This document shows, one piece after another, positions 29,276 to 38,506 of a stretch of DNA of 64,000 nucleotides. The position numbers were made by a program, and so were the translations under genes. Where the stretch lies: contig NZ_CP046600.1 in the NCBI RefSeq assembly GCF_018278905.1, positions 1,488,001 to 1,552,000 on the forward strand. Reading direction: 5' to 3'. The DNA is from Mycobacterium spongiae. Its GTDB lineage: Bacteria; Actinomycetota; Actinomycetes; Mycobacteriales; Mycobacteriaceae. Each line of letters starts with the position of its first letter. Position 1 is the stretch's first letter. Under the pieces are notes generated by a model. It ran no database searches. It had not been told where the DNA came from and saw nothing but the letters and a program-made list of their open reading frames with translations.

Positions 29276-30481
29276 CTACTTGAGCTCGGACGACGACAAT
29301 CCAAGCAATCGGCGGGCGACCACCAGCTGCTGGATCTGCTGGGTGCCTTCGAAGATGTCCAGGATCTTGGAGTCGCGGCCCCACTTCTCCAAGAGCGTCT
29401 GCTCGGAATAGCCCGTTGTTCCTGCCAATTCGACGCTCTTCAGAGTTACGTCGCTGGCCATCCGGCCGGCCTTGGCCTTGCTCATCGACGCCTCTTTCGA
29501 GTTGGGGATGCTGTTGTCGGCCTGCCAAGCCGCGCGCAAGGAGAGCAGGTAGCTGGCCTCCCAATCGGCTTCCATGCGCAGGAACTCGGCGGCGGCGGCA
29601 CTCTGGGCGTGCGACGGTTTGTCGTAATCGATCTCCACCCCGGCGTGGGTGAGGATCTTGCGAATTTCCTCCAGCGCGGCGCGGCCAATCCCGACGGCCA
29701 TGGCGGCAACGATAGGCCGGGTGTTGTCGAAGGTCTCCATTACCCCCGAAAAGCCCTTTCCGACTTCAATTTCCGGGTTGCCCAGCAGGTTGCCCTTGGG
29801 GATGCGGGCATTGTCGAAGCGGATCACCGCGGTGTCGGAACCCTTGATACCGAGCTTGTGTTCGAGCCGCTCGACCGTCACGCCGGGGTGCTCGCGCGGC
29901 ACGATGAACGACTTGATCGCGGGGCGGCCGAGAGACTTGTCGAGCGTGGCCCACACGACGATGTGAGTGGCACGCGAACCAGCGGTGACAAAGATTTTTT
30001 CGCCGTTGATCACGTACTCGTCGCCGTCCAAGGTGGCGGTCGTTGACACCGCGGCCGAGTCCGACCCGAAGTCCGGTTCGGTGATGGCCATGGCGGCCCA
30101 CACCTTGCCCAGACGCTCCAACTGTTCGTCGGTGGCGACCGCGGAGATGGCCGCGTTGCCCAGGCCTTGGTAGGGCAGTGACAGCATCATTGCGACGTCG
30201 CCCCAGCTGGCTTCCATCGTCTGTACCAGTGCGGCCATGTTGGCGCCGTTGTGGTTCTCGTCCTTGCGTTCGTCCTCGTCACGCAGCGAATCCGCTCCGG
30301 CGAAGTGGAACGAATCGGAAGCACCCTCGAACAGATTGATCAGGGTATCGAGTTCGACGGGGTACGCGTGCTCTTTCAGGTCGTACTTGCGGGCGATCGG
30401 GCGCATCATCTCCGCGGCGCCCTGATGCGTCTTGACTATTACCGCCTGCAACTTGCGGGGGAGCTCCAGATTGATTGCCAT
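29276..30481 (-). CDS. fadE23: Acyl-CoA dehydrogenase FadE23
   Basis: Flavoprotein of 401 residues, the same length as Rv3140 and closely similar at the N-terminus (MAINLELPRKLQAVIVKTHQ). Acyl-CoA dehydrogenase features include AMAITEPDFGSDSAAVSTTA and the C-terminal FEGTQQIQQLVVARRLLG. It lies 29 bp after fadE24 and is likely its heteromeric partner, since actinobacterial FadE proteins encoded in pairs often form alpha2beta2 enzymes. The substrate is not known. The operon would be controlled by the palindrome upstream of fadE24. Confidence 0.93.
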   Translation of the reverse strand: MAINLELPRKLQAVIVKTHQGAAEMMRPIARKYDLKEHAYPVELDTLINLFEGASDSFHFAGADSLRDEDERKDENHNGANMAALVQTMEASWGDVAMMLSLPYQGLGNAAISAVATDEQLERLGKVWAAMAITEPDFGSDSAAVSTTATLDGDEYVINGEKIFVTAGSRATHIVVWATLDKSLGRPAIKSFIVPREHPGVTVERLEHKLGIKGSDTAVIRFDNARIPKGNLLGNPEIEVGKGFSGVMETFDNTRPIVAAMAVGIGRAALEEIRKILTHAGVEIDYDKPSHAQSAAAAEFLRMEADWEASYLLSLRAAWQADNSIPNSKEASMSKAKAGRMASDVTLKSVELAGTTGYSEQTLLEKWGRDSKILDIFEGTQQIQQLVVARRLLGLSSSELK

Positions 30482-30510
30482 GATTGATCTTTCGGTTCTC
30501 AGGTATGGAT

Positions 30511-31944
30511 TCAGATGACGACGACGCCCTCGGCCACGCCGATAGCACGCAGATCGCGATACCAGCGTTCGACGGGGTGCTCCTTGGTGAAGCCGTGGCC
30601 GCCAAGCAGCTGTACGCCGTCGAGGCCTATTTGCATGCCTTTTTCGGCGCCGAGGCGTTTCGCCAACGCGGCTTCACGGGCGAATGGAAGGCCCTGCTCG
30701 GCTCGTGATGCGCCGCGCCAAGCGATCAGCCGCAGGCCGTCCAACTCAATGGCGATGTTTGCGCACATGAACGCCACCGCTTGCCTATTGGCGATGGGTT
30801 CGCCGAAGGCGTGGCGCTCTTTGACATAGGGGATGACATAGTCGAGCACCGCGTGCGAGGTACCGACCGCCAGCGCCGCCCAGCCCAGCCGAGCCATGGC
30901 GATCGCCTCCGAGTAGGCGGTTGCATAGTCGGTGTCGGGCGCATCTTGTTCCCCAAGCCGGGCGCTCAGCGGCACGGACACGCCGGACAGCTCGACCTGG
31001 CCCAGGGCTGCGGCGCGAATCCCCATGCTTGGGTTGGGCTTTACTGTCAGGCCCTCGGTGGATGACTCGACGATGAACAGTGTTGGCTTGCCGTTGAGTT
31101 GCGCGCCGACGATGAAGAGTTCGGCCTCGGCCGCTGCCGGCACCAACGACTTCAGCCCGTCGATGCGGTACCCGGATGGGGTGCGCACCGCCGTAGTCTT
31201 CAGTCGGGTGGGGTCGAACAGGGGCTGAGGCTCGGCGATGGCCACGCAGGCCTGCGGGACATTGTCGCCGGCGAACTCTTTCAGGAAGGTGGCCTGCTGA
31301 TCGGCGCTGCCCCAATGTGTTAGCGCAGACGCGACGCCTCCGGGCGCCAGAATTGGCAGTGCAAGCCCCATGTCGCCGTATGCCAGGGCCTCGGCGACCA
31401 GCACGGTGGTCATGCTGGAGCGGTGTTCGGCGATGCCGTCGAATTCCTCGGGGATGCTGATGGCGGTGATGCCCAGCTCTGCGGCCTTGGCGATCAGGTC
31501 TGGCGGGTACGTCGTCGCTTCGTCAGCGTCATGGGCAGCGGGTCGAATAATTTGCTCGGCGAATTCGTCGACGGTCTCGACGATCAGTTTCTGGTCGTCG
31601 TCGGGTGCTAGGTCGAAGTAGTCGCGGCCGCTGGACTTGAGCCGGGTCGGTCCGCCGCGCAGGCTCTGGATCCGCTTGAACTGGCGGGTGGTGGCGCCGG
31701 CGGTGGAGAACATCGTCTTGACGCCGTAGCGCAGGGCTCGGTTGAGCGGATCGCGTATTTGGTATCTGTCCAAGAAGTCCTGACCGACGATCGGCGTAAG
31801 CAGCCCAAGTGCGACATCAATTCCGGTCCTTTTGTGCCGCGACAGCCCGACCCCAGTCTTGCGGCCACGTCGTCGGGCGCGCAAGGGCGACCGGTCTGAC
31901 GACGAATCAGCAGTGGGAGTTGGAGTAGGAAGTGTGTTGGTCAT
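30511..31944 (-). CDS. fadE24: Acyl-CoA dehydrogenase FadE24
   Basis: Protein of 477 residues, somewhat longer than the M. tuberculosis annotation because of an N-terminal tail rich in Thr, Pro and Arg (MTNTLPTPTPTADSSSDRSP). The core is an acyl-CoA dehydrogenase with AYGDMGLALPILAPGG, CVAIAEPQPLFDPTRL and the C-terminal LLGGHGFTKEHPVERWYRDLR. The active-site region lacks the usual helix-K base context, as in the non-catalytic or divergent partners of paired FadE enzymes. It is the first gene of the fadE24-fadE23 operon. A start inside the tail, such as before GIDVALGLLTP, cannot be excluded. Confidence 0.92.
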   Translation of the reverse strand: MTNTLPTPTPTADSSSDRSPLRARRRGRKTGVGLSRHKRTGIDVALGLLTPIVGQDFLDRYQIRDPLNRALRYGVKTMFSTAGATTRQFKRIQSLRGGPTRLKSSGRDYFDLAPDDDQKLIVETVDEFAEQIIRPAAHDADEATTYPPDLIAKAAELGITAISIPEEFDGIAEHRSSMTTVLVAEALAYGDMGLALPILAPGGVASALTHWGSADQQATFLKEFAGDNVPQACVAIAEPQPLFDPTRLKTTAVRTPSGYRIDGLKSLVPAAAEAELFIVGAQLNGKPTLFIVESSTEGLTVKPNPSMGIRAAALGQVELSGVSVPLSARLGEQDAPDTDYATAYSEAIAMARLGWAALAVGTSHAVLDYVIPYVKERHAFGEPIANRQAVAFMCANIAIELDGLRLIAWRGASRAEQGLPFAREAALAKRLGAEKGMQIGLDGVQLLGGHGFTKEHPVERWYRDLRAIGVAEGVVVI

Positions 31945-31982
31945 CTCAGCAGCCTCGGCTTGTTGGGGCGATGCGGATAACT

Positions 31983-32006
31983 CTATCTTACTCCGGAGTA
32001 AGATAG
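31983..32006. promoter_or_regulatory. 24-bp perfect palindrome, operator candidate for fadE24-fadE23
   Basis: The core is ATCTTACTCCGGAGTAAGAT, extended by two more paired bases on each side. Its centre lies 50 bp upstream of the fadE24 ATG, so it would overlap the promoter. The TTACT/AGTAA half-sites are typical of TetR dimers. The cognate regulator is not adjacent. Confidence 0.75.
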
Positions 32007-32128
32007 GTAGGGCCGTGTTAACTAATTCACACCCCAGACGGGCTGGTCAGTGCCGGTAACCGCCGGGCTGGCGGCGCTGGCGAGGGTGTCGATCTCGCTC
32101 GACTTGGCGATGTCCCAGTCTTGGCACG

Positions 32129-32911
32129 CTACCCGGCGTTAAGCCTCGTGAGCACGTCTTCGTGGAGTAGGCCGTTGGTTGCCACCGCGCTTCCGCCGTG
32201 GGGTCCGGCAGCGCCCTCCAGGCTGGTGAATTGCCCGCCTGCCTCACGCACGAGGATGTCCAACGCCGCCAGATCCCATACCGACACCTCCGGCTCGGCG
32301 GCAATGTCGACTGCTCCCTCGGCCACCAAGCAGTAAGACAGGAAGTCGCCGTAGCCGCGCACGCGCCACACGGCATCGGTCAGTCCGATGAAGTTTTCGC
32401 GCACCCCGCGGTGCGCCCAACCCGACAGACTGGAGAACGACAGGCTCGCCGAATCCAGATTCGCCACCGCCGAGACCGACAATCGCCGCGGCTGCCCGCC
32501 GGCGACTGCTGCGAACGTGCCCTGACCGCGTGCGGCCCACCACCGTCGTTGCAACGCCGGCGCACTTACCACGCCAACTGCCGGGACACCGTCGTCGAGC
32601 AGCGCAATCAAGCTGGCCCACACCGGCACTCCGCGCACGAAGTTCTTGGTGCCATCGATCGGGTCGATGATCCACTGCCGACCGGTGAACGTAGGCGTCC
32701 CGCCGAATTCCTCGCCGACGACATCGTCTCCCGGCCGGTCGCGCGTGAGCGCCTCGCGCAAGTCGGATTCAACCGACTGGTCGGCGTCGGTCACCGGGGT
32801 CAGATCGGGCTTGGTGTCGATGCGCAAGTCGAGTGCGCCGAATCGGGCGCGTGTCAGCGCGTCCGCGCGGTCGGCCAGCGCCAAGCCGAGGTGGAGATCG
32901 TCGTGGATCAT
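32129..32911 (-). CDS. hisN: Inositol-monophosphatase-family histidinol-phosphatase
   Basis: Mg-dependent sugar-phosphate phosphatase fold, 260 residues, the same length as Rv3137, which is regarded as the histidinol-phosphatase of mycobacteria. Metal-binding motifs are [24 protein letters not shown] and [21 protein letters not shown] at 32911 was chosen because GGGGGAGG lies 8 bp upstream and the N-terminus [16 protein letters not shown] aligns with the homologue. A GTG six codons upstream falls within that ribosome-binding site. In M. tuberculosis pflA lies next to this gene, but here only about 180 bp separate it from fadE24. Confidence 0.92.
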   Translation of the reverse strand: MIHDDLHLGLALADRADALTRARFGALDLRIDTKPDLTPVTDADQSVESDLREALTRDRPGDDVVGEEFGGTPTFTGRQWIIDPIDGTKNFVRGVPVWASLIALLDDGVPAVGVVSAPALQRRWWAARGQGTFAAVAGGQPRRLSVSAVANLDSASLSFSSLSGWAHRGVRENFIGLTDAVWRVRGYGDFLSYCLVAEGAVDIAAEPEVSVWDLAALDILVREAGGQFTSLEGAAGPHGGSAVATNGLLHEDVLTRLNAG

Positions 32912-33017
32912 CGGGGCCGCCTCCCCCACCAGTGGGTGGTACCCCCACTGCAGCGGGCGGGCGGTGGCCCTACTGCGTCGCCGGCGCGGTTCATGTCAGA
33001 AGTCCTACCATGGCGAC

Positions 33018-33350
33018 GTGGGATGGGAATTTGGCGTGCTGCTCATCTTGGTGGCGGTGCTGGTAGTACTTGTTGCCCCGCGGTTGTTTCCGCGCGGCCC
33101 ACGCGGTGCCGTGGCCAGCGGCACGCTGTTGGTGACCGGCGTGAGTCAGCCCCCCGACGCCGGCGAGGAGCAGTACGTGACCATTGCCGGAATCATCAAC
33201 GGACCGACGGTCAGTGAACACGCCGTGTATCGGCGCATGGCCGTCGGTGCCGACCAATGGCCGACCGTTGGTCAGATGCTTCCGGTCGTCTATTCGCCAA
33301 AGAATCCCGATAACTGGAATTTTGCACCGCCTGAGCCGCCGGCCGGCTAG
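33018..33350 (+). CDS. Small single-span membrane protein, unknown function
   Basis: Protein of 110 residues. One N-terminal membrane helix (FGVLLILVAVLVVLVAPRLF) is followed by a soluble part of about 85 residues containing TGVSQPPDAGEEQYVTIAG and PVVYSPKNPDNWNF. I recognise it as a conserved mycobacterial hypothetical, not a known enzyme. The GTG at 33018 was chosen because the helix follows directly. The longer frame upstream is antisense to hisN. The ribosome-binding site is weak. It is divergent from hisN and convergent with the PPE gene, 8 bp away. Confidence 0.7.
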   Translation: MGWEFGVLLILVAVLVVLVAPRLFPRGPRGAVASGTLLVTGVSQPPDAGEEQYVTIAGIINGPTVSEHAVYRRMAVGADQWPTVGQMLPVVYSPKNPDNWNFAPPEPPAG

Positions 33351-33358
33351 GCAGCGGG

Positions 33359-34501
33359 TCACCCGGCTGCTGGTGGGTGTGCCATGACCGTGAGGCGGAC
33401 TCCGTATCGGGGCAGCACGCCCGAGGCGCGGTTGGCTGTCGCGATAGGCATTCCGGCGATGGGGGTGCCGTGGCCGGCGACCTCGGTCCCCGGCAGGGTT
33501 GTAAGGCCGGCCGGCGACAATGCCGCGACGGTGCGCGTTGAGGGTGCGGCCCAGCTGGCCGGCACCGAGAGCTGCCCAATCGAGCCCGCCCGGCCGGCGC
33601 TGGCCAGCACCGCACCGCGCGCGCCCACGCCCGACAACTCGGCAGCCGGACCGCTCGCGGGCAACGAGGCGAGATTCGCTGCATTCAGGCTGGCGGCAGC
33701 CGGCAAGATGCCCAAGTCCTTCTCACTCGAAATGAGTCCGCTGACGAAGCTCTGCACATTCTTGACCATGGCGACCGCGGCGAAACTAGCGAATATCTCG
33801 TCAAAGAAGCCAAGGAGCAAATCTTCAGGGGGTGTGCCGGGGAAGATGCCGAGGGACGTCGGCAGTGCTTGGAGCGTTTGGGATACTGCCTCAATAAACT
33901 GCAACAGCGCGTCGGTGGCGGCTGCGCTGGCGGAAGCCTGGTTGACGGCGGCGGCCTGAGCGGCCTGCCCGGCCGGGTTGGCGGTCTGCTGTGGGGAGGA
34001 GAACGGCGTCAACTGTGTCGCCGCCGCCGAGCTGGTGGCGTAGCCGTACATCGCGACGGCGTCTTGGGCCCACATCTCGGCGTACTGTGCCTCGGTGGCC
34101 GCGATCGCTGCGGTGTTCTGACCGAAAAAGTTCGTCGCGATCAGCGTGAGCAGCTGCGCGCGGTTTGCCGCGATCACCGGTGGTGGCACCGTCATCGCAT
34201 AGGCTTGCTCAAAGGCGGTCGCTGCCGCCGTGGCCCGGATAGCGGTCTGTCGTGTCTGTTCGGCGGTCGCGTAGAGCCAACCCACATAGGGAGCCGCCGT
34301 GGCCGCCATCGACTCGGATGCTGGTCCACGCCAGTTCAAGGTGGTGAGGCCAGAGAGAATCGATCCGTAGGTCTCGGCGGTTGTGCTCAACTCGGCGGCG
34401 AGGGCGTCCCAGGTGCCCGCAGCGGCCAGCATTGACGTCGATCCCGGTCCCGTATACATCCGAGCGGAATTGACCTCCGGCGGTAAGAGCGCGAAATCCA
34501 T
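33359..34501 (-). CDS. PPE51-type protein, copy 1 (PPE-SVP subfamily)
   Basis: PPE protein of 380 residues, the length of PPE51 (Rv3136). The N-terminus MDFALLPPEVNSARMYTGPG, the WxG turn in LNWRGPASESM and the SVP motif GQLSVPASWAAP place it in the PPE-SVP group. PPE51 has been linked to uptake of glucose, glycerol and disaccharides across the outer membrane; that is family knowledge, not visible here. The leader AAGGAGATG before ATG 34501 is shared with copy 2, so promoter and gene were duplicated together. The C-terminus PRYGVRLTVMAHPPAAG is common to all three copies. Confidence 0.9.
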   Translation of the reverse strand: MDFALLPPEVNSARMYTGPGSTSMLAAAGTWDALAAELSTTAETYGSILSGLTTLNWRGPASESMAATAAPYVGWLYATAEQTRQTAIRATAAATAFEQAYAMTVPPPVIAANRAQLLTLIATNFFGQNTAAIAATEAQYAEMWAQDAVAMYGYATSSAAATQLTPFSSPQQTANPAGQAAQAAAVNQASASAAATDALLQFIEAVSQTLQALPTSLGIFPGTPPEDLLLGFFDEIFASFAAVAMVKNVQSFVSGLISSEKDLGILPAAASLNAANLASLPASGPAAELSGVGARGAVLASAGRAGSIGQLSVPASWAAPSTRTVAALSPAGLTTLPGTEVAGHGTPIAGMPIATANRASGVLPRYGVRLTVMAHPPAAG

Positions 34502-35497
34502 TGTGTTGCATCTCCTTAACTAGCATGGTTTGTGTGATCAGGGTTCTGCACAACGCCGATCTTCAGGCGTGCGATGGTCGATCAAGTTTGTCTTCCAGTA
34601 ATTTTCGCTATCTAGGTAATCGTGTAGTGGGTCCTCCTGGCTGTCGCGCTGCTGCTGGATTGTGGCGCGGCGCTTAGCGGCGGGGCTGCTTCTCGGAGAC
34701 CCCGCGCATCGCATTGCGAGGTCAAAATTGCTGCAGCCCAAGTCATATGGCGGCTTTCGGCTAGCGTCTCGTGAGAAGTGCCGTTGCCCGGCGGCCCCGC
34801 GGGAGTGTGGCGTGGCGCGCGTGAACGCGGGATCCACTTGGACACCAAAGGAATTCGTACCCAGGCGTGCGCAAAGGACATGTTGGACTACCTTCGTTTG
34901 CAGCGTGTATCTAAGCTCGCAAACGGTCGTGGCGCGCCGCGTCCGGGTACTAGTGAATTCCTAGCGGATGTTAGCCGAACCACTGGCGGATGGTAAGCGA
35001 ACTGCCCGAATTCGAGGTATCGCCCCGTTGACTCATTTCTCATGCCCGCGTGGGCGATTCGTTGCCTCATCTGGGTATGCCCGCGGGCGACGATCGGGGA
35101 CGGAGTTGTCGTTGGCGGTCCGTCGGCAGGGGACCGGGCGGTTGGTGGGTCGCTAGGAGAAGGTTTTTCGGACTCGAGTCAGCCGGCAGGGCGCTACGGC
35201 GGACGGCCGCCGCAAGATCCCCCCGCGCCAAGAACTGGGCATCCTCGGATGAGGCAACGGGCAACCGAAGTGAGCATCGTGATGCGATCAAGCATCAGGA
35301 TCGTCAAAGCCGCCCACGCTATGGTGATGGCGCACGCGATTGGGCTGAATTTGCGTTTGGCTCCTCGTCGTCAGCGGCGCAACGCGATCTATGCGGTTTG
35401 CGTCCGTTGTTCCCAACGCGAGCCACCTCGAGGAATCGCGACAGCGAGTTGAGAACCCCGATAGCGGGAGAATCGCGCCACCGGAGCCGCCTTCCGG
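34502..35497. other. Intergenic region upstream of PPE copy 1
   Basis: About 1 kb without a supported full gene. The part at about 34725-34975 is homologous to about 36871-37195 upstream of PPE copy 2, including a conserved 84-bp block at 34862-34945. The rest, 35000-35497, shows no feature I recognise. The promoter of PPE copy 1 should lie near 34510-34600. Confidence 0.5.
34862..34945 (+). repeat. Conserved 84-bp block, copy A (possible short coding remnant)
   Basis: Reads as QACAKDMLDYLRLQRVSKLA followed by NGRGAPRP on the plus strand. Copy B at 37081-37164 differs at 9 of 84 positions, 6 of them third codon positions. A 72-codon frame from 34778 covers it. No family recognised. Confidence 0.5.
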
Positions 35498-36610
35498 CTA
35501 CCCGGCCGCTGGCGGGTGTGCCATCACCGTCAGCCGGACACCGTATCGGGGCAGGACGCCCGAGGCGCGGTTGGCTTGCCCGATTGGCATCCCGGCTATG
35601 GGCGTACCGTGTCCGGCTACTTCTGTCCCCGGCAGTGTCGTGAGGCCGGCCGGCGATAGTGCCGCGACGGTGCGCGTCGACGGTGCGGCCCAGCTGGCCG
35701 GGACCGAGAGCTGACCGATCGTGCCGGCCCGGCCGGCGCTGGCCAGCACTGCACCGCGCGCGCCCGACATGCCGGCTTGGTTGGCCGCCGATACAAGCCC
35801 CGCGTCGGCCGAAATAGCGCTCGCGAACACGTGGTCGGGAATTATGCCCAAGGTGTTCTCGGTCCCAATGATTCCACTGATCATCGACTGGATGTCCTGG
35901 CTCGCGCTGGCCGTAGCGAACACGGCGAACATTTCGTCAAGGATGGTGAAGTCTTCGGGGACGAGGTTGGGAAGCCCGGGTATGAACTGGTTCAGGTTGG
36001 AGACTATCTGCGACAACGGGTCCATAGCGGCTGCACTGGAGGCAGCGTGGTTGACTGCGGCGTTCTGGGCCGCCAGCCCGGCAGGATTGGTGGTCTGTTG
36101 CGGCGAGGCGAACGGCGTCAACTGCGTCGCCGCCGCCGAGCTCGTGGCGTATCCGTACATCGCGACGGCGTCCTGGGCCCACATCTCGGCGTACTCCGCC
36201 TCGGCGGCTGCAATCGCTGCGGTGTTCTGGCCAAAAAAGTTCGTCGCGATCAACGTGAGCAGCAGCGCTCGGTTTGCCGCGACAGCTGGTGGCGGGACAG
36301 TCATCGCATAAGCTTGTTCGAACGCCGCCGCCGCAGCAGTAGCCTGGATGGCCGTCTGCCGCGTCTGTTCAGCGGTCGCGTAGAGCCAACCCACATACGG
36401 AGCCGCCGTCGCTGCCATCGACTCGGATGCTGGCCCACGCCAGTTCAGAGTGGCGAGACCCGCAAGAATCGATCCGTAGGCCTCGGCAGTCGTGCTCAAC
36501 TCGGCGGCGAGGACGTCCCAGGTGCCGGCGGCGGCCAACATTGACGCCGAGCCTGGCCCGGTATACATCCGGGCCGAATTGACCTCCGGCGGTAAGAGCG
36601 CGAAATCCAT
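35498..36610 (-). CDS. PPE51-type protein, copy 2 (PPE-SVP subfamily)
   Basis: PPE protein of 370 residues, nearly identical to copy 1 over the first about 190 residues (same MDFALLPPEVNSARMYTGPG start) and again in the last 80, including GQLSVPASWAAPSTRTVAAL. The middle, around residues 195-280, differs and is shorter. This mosaic suggests duplication followed by divergence or recombination of the central region. The leader and ribosome-binding site are the same as in copy 1. Expected to be exported by an ESX system and placed at the outer membrane. Confidence 0.9.
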   Translation of the reverse strand: MDFALLPPEVNSARMYTGPGSASMLAAAGTWDVLAAELSTTAEAYGSILAGLATLNWRGPASESMAATAAPYVGWLYATAEQTRQTAIQATAAAAAFEQAYAMTVPPPAVAANRALLLTLIATNFFGQNTAAIAAAEAEYAEMWAQDAVAMYGYATSSAAATQLTPFASPQQTTNPAGLAAQNAAVNHAASSAAAMDPLSQIVSNLNQFIPGLPNLVPEDFTILDEMFAVFATASASQDIQSMISGIIGTENTLGIIPDHVFASAISADAGLVSAANQAGMSGARGAVLASAGRAGTIGQLSVPASWAAPSTRTVAALSPAGLTTLPGTEVAGHGTPIAGMPIGQANRASGVLPRYGVRLTVMAHPPAAG

Positions 36611-37372
36611 TGTTTTACATCTCCTTAACTAGATTTGATGTGCGATGAGGGTCGGTACTGCGTCGAGCCTTGGTATGTGATGGTCGATCAACCGGTTCCC
36701 CACGTTCGGAGGTTCGGGTGGTGGATTTGGTTAGTCCTCCTGACTATTGCGTGGCCGCTGGCGGTTGGAGTCGCTTATCAAGGTGGGAGTCCGGCGTCGA
36801 GGCGCGGCCCAACCGCGTTCACCACGACGAGAGGGCCACGATGGCCTCGCGGGCCAAGTTGACCAGTCAAAATTGCTGTGGCCCAGGTCATATGGCGATG
36901 TGTGGCGACCGAACGACGGTGGCTCGCGCCCTGATCGCACGGTCGGGGTTGCGGTCGTGTGATGGCATTCTGGCTGCGTGTTCAGTGGGTTGACGAGGGA
37001 CCTCATCGGCGGGCGGCGGGATGGGGCGGCATGGCGTGCGCACATGCGGGTTCGTGTTGGACGCTAACGGGATTGGTATCCAGGCGTGCGCAAAGGGCAT
37101 CGTGGACTACCTTCGGTTGCAGCGTGTATCTAAACTTGCAAACGGTCGCGGTGCGCCGCATCCGGAAGCGGTGAACTCCTCGCGGATGTTCGGTGAACTC
37201 CTGGGGTTTAACGATTTATCACATCGCCGAATCACACGACGTCGGTAGCGCGCGTCGATTGAGTTGGTAGATTCCCCGGATCAGTTCGCTGCACATTGGG
37301 TGCGACGTTGTCGTCGCGTAATAGTCGCAGCGCGAACTGTGCCTTTTCGTCCATTGCTGCCGATGCAGGAAA
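36611..37372. other. Intergenic region upstream of PPE copy 2
   Basis: About 760 bp. The segments at about 36871-36900 and 37060-37195 match the region upstream of PPE copy 1. No full gene is supported. A 75-codon plus-strand frame from 37021 covers the conserved block. The remainder shows nothing I recognise. Confidence 0.5.
37081..37164 (+). repeat. Conserved 84-bp block, copy B
   Basis: Reads as QACAKGIVDYLRLQRVSKLA followed by NGRGAPHP on the plus strand. It is the partner of the block at 34862-34945 and has the same placement, several hundred bases upstream of a PPE51-type gene. Confidence 0.5.
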
Positions 37373-38506
37373 TTACCCGGCGGCGGGAGGACGCGACATC
37401 ACCGTCAGCCGGACCCCGTAGCGGGGCACAACGCTCGAGGCGCGCTTCATCGTTCCCACTGGAATCCCAGGAGCCGCTGCCGAGCCGGGCTCGCCCGCGT
37501 CAGTGCCGGGGAGGGTGGTCAAGCCGCTGCCCGACAATGCCGTGACCGGGCCGGTCGACGGCGCGGTCCACGACGCTGGCACGGACAACGGCCCGATCGA
37601 GCCCGCCCGGCCCATACCTGCGGAAACCGCGTTGACGAGCTGTGCACCACCCCCAGTTTCGGCTGCTGAGAAGACCGGACCGAGCCCGCCCGGCACCAGC
37701 TCCGCCGGATTGTCTGCGCCGCCCAAGAGTCCGAGGCTGTTCTCGGCCCCGATGATTCCCGCGCAAAACGACTCAATGTCTTGCGACACGCCGATCGTCG
37801 CGTAAACACCGAATATCGCGTCCAAAATGGTGAAGTCGTCGGGAAGGACGTGTGGCCAGGACTGGACCGCCTGCAGCGCCTGAGACAGTGTTGAAGCCAG
37901 CTTTGACAAAGCCGTTGGCGTAGCCGCAGCGGAGTTGGCGGCCTGATTGACCGCCGTGCTCCCAGCCGCCAACCCGGCAGCGTTAGTCGTTTGCTGTGGA
38001 GGGGAGAACGGCGTCAGCTGGGTGGCAGCCACCGAGTTGGTGGCGTAACCGGACATCGCGGCAGCGTCCTGAGCCCACATCTCGGCATACTCCGCCTCCG
38101 TCGCCGCGATAGCTGCGGTGTTCTGCCCCAAGATATTTGACGAGATCAATAATTTCAGCGCGGCGCGGTTGGCCGCGACCACCGTCGGGGGCACCGTCAT
38201 CGCGTAGGCCTGCTCGAACGCCGCCGCTGCCGCTCTGGCCTGGTTGGCGGTTTGCTTGGTCTGGGTGGCGGTCACCTCCAGCCACCCCACGAACGGAGCC
38301 GTTGTGGCCAGCATCGATTGGGACGCCGGACCCCACCAATGAATGCCGGTGAGGCTTGCAGTCACCGAGTTGTAGTTCTCGGCTGCGGAAGCCAATTCGG
38401 CGGCAAGCTGATCCCAGTTTCCCGCGGCAGCCAACATCGAACTCGAACCCGGACCGGCGTACATGCGCGCAGAATTGACCTCCGGCGGCAAGAACGCATA
38501 ATTCAT
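37373..38506 (-). CDS. PPE51-type protein, copy 3, more divergent (PPE-SVP subfamily)
   Basis: PPE protein of 377 residues beginning MNYAFLPPEVNSARMYAGPG, with the WxG turn as WWGPASQSM and GPLSVPASWTAP as the SVP motif. It is clearly related to copies 1 and 2 but differs throughout, and its leader sequence is different. By position next to the devR region it takes the place of PPE50, although its domain content is of the PPE51 type. The C-terminus PRYGVRLTVMSRPPAAG is retained. No PE gene is paired with it. Confidence 0.88.
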   Translation of the reverse strand: MNYAFLPPEVNSARMYAGPGSSSMLAAAGNWDQLAAELASAAENYNSVTASLTGIHWWGPASQSMLATTAPFVGWLEVTATQTKQTANQARAAAAAFEQAYAMTVPPTVVAANRAALKLLISSNILGQNTAAIAATEAEYAEMWAQDAAAMSGYATNSVAATQLTPFSPPQQTTNAAGLAAGSTAVNQAANSAAATPTALSKLASTLSQALQAVQSWPHVLPDDFTILDAIFGVYATIGVSQDIESFCAGIIGAENSLGLLGGADNPAELVPGGLGPVFSAAETGGGAQLVNAVSAGMGRAGSIGPLSVPASWTAPSTGPVTALSGSGLTTLPGTDAGEPGSAAAPGIPVGTMKRASSVVPRYGVRLTVMSRPPAAG

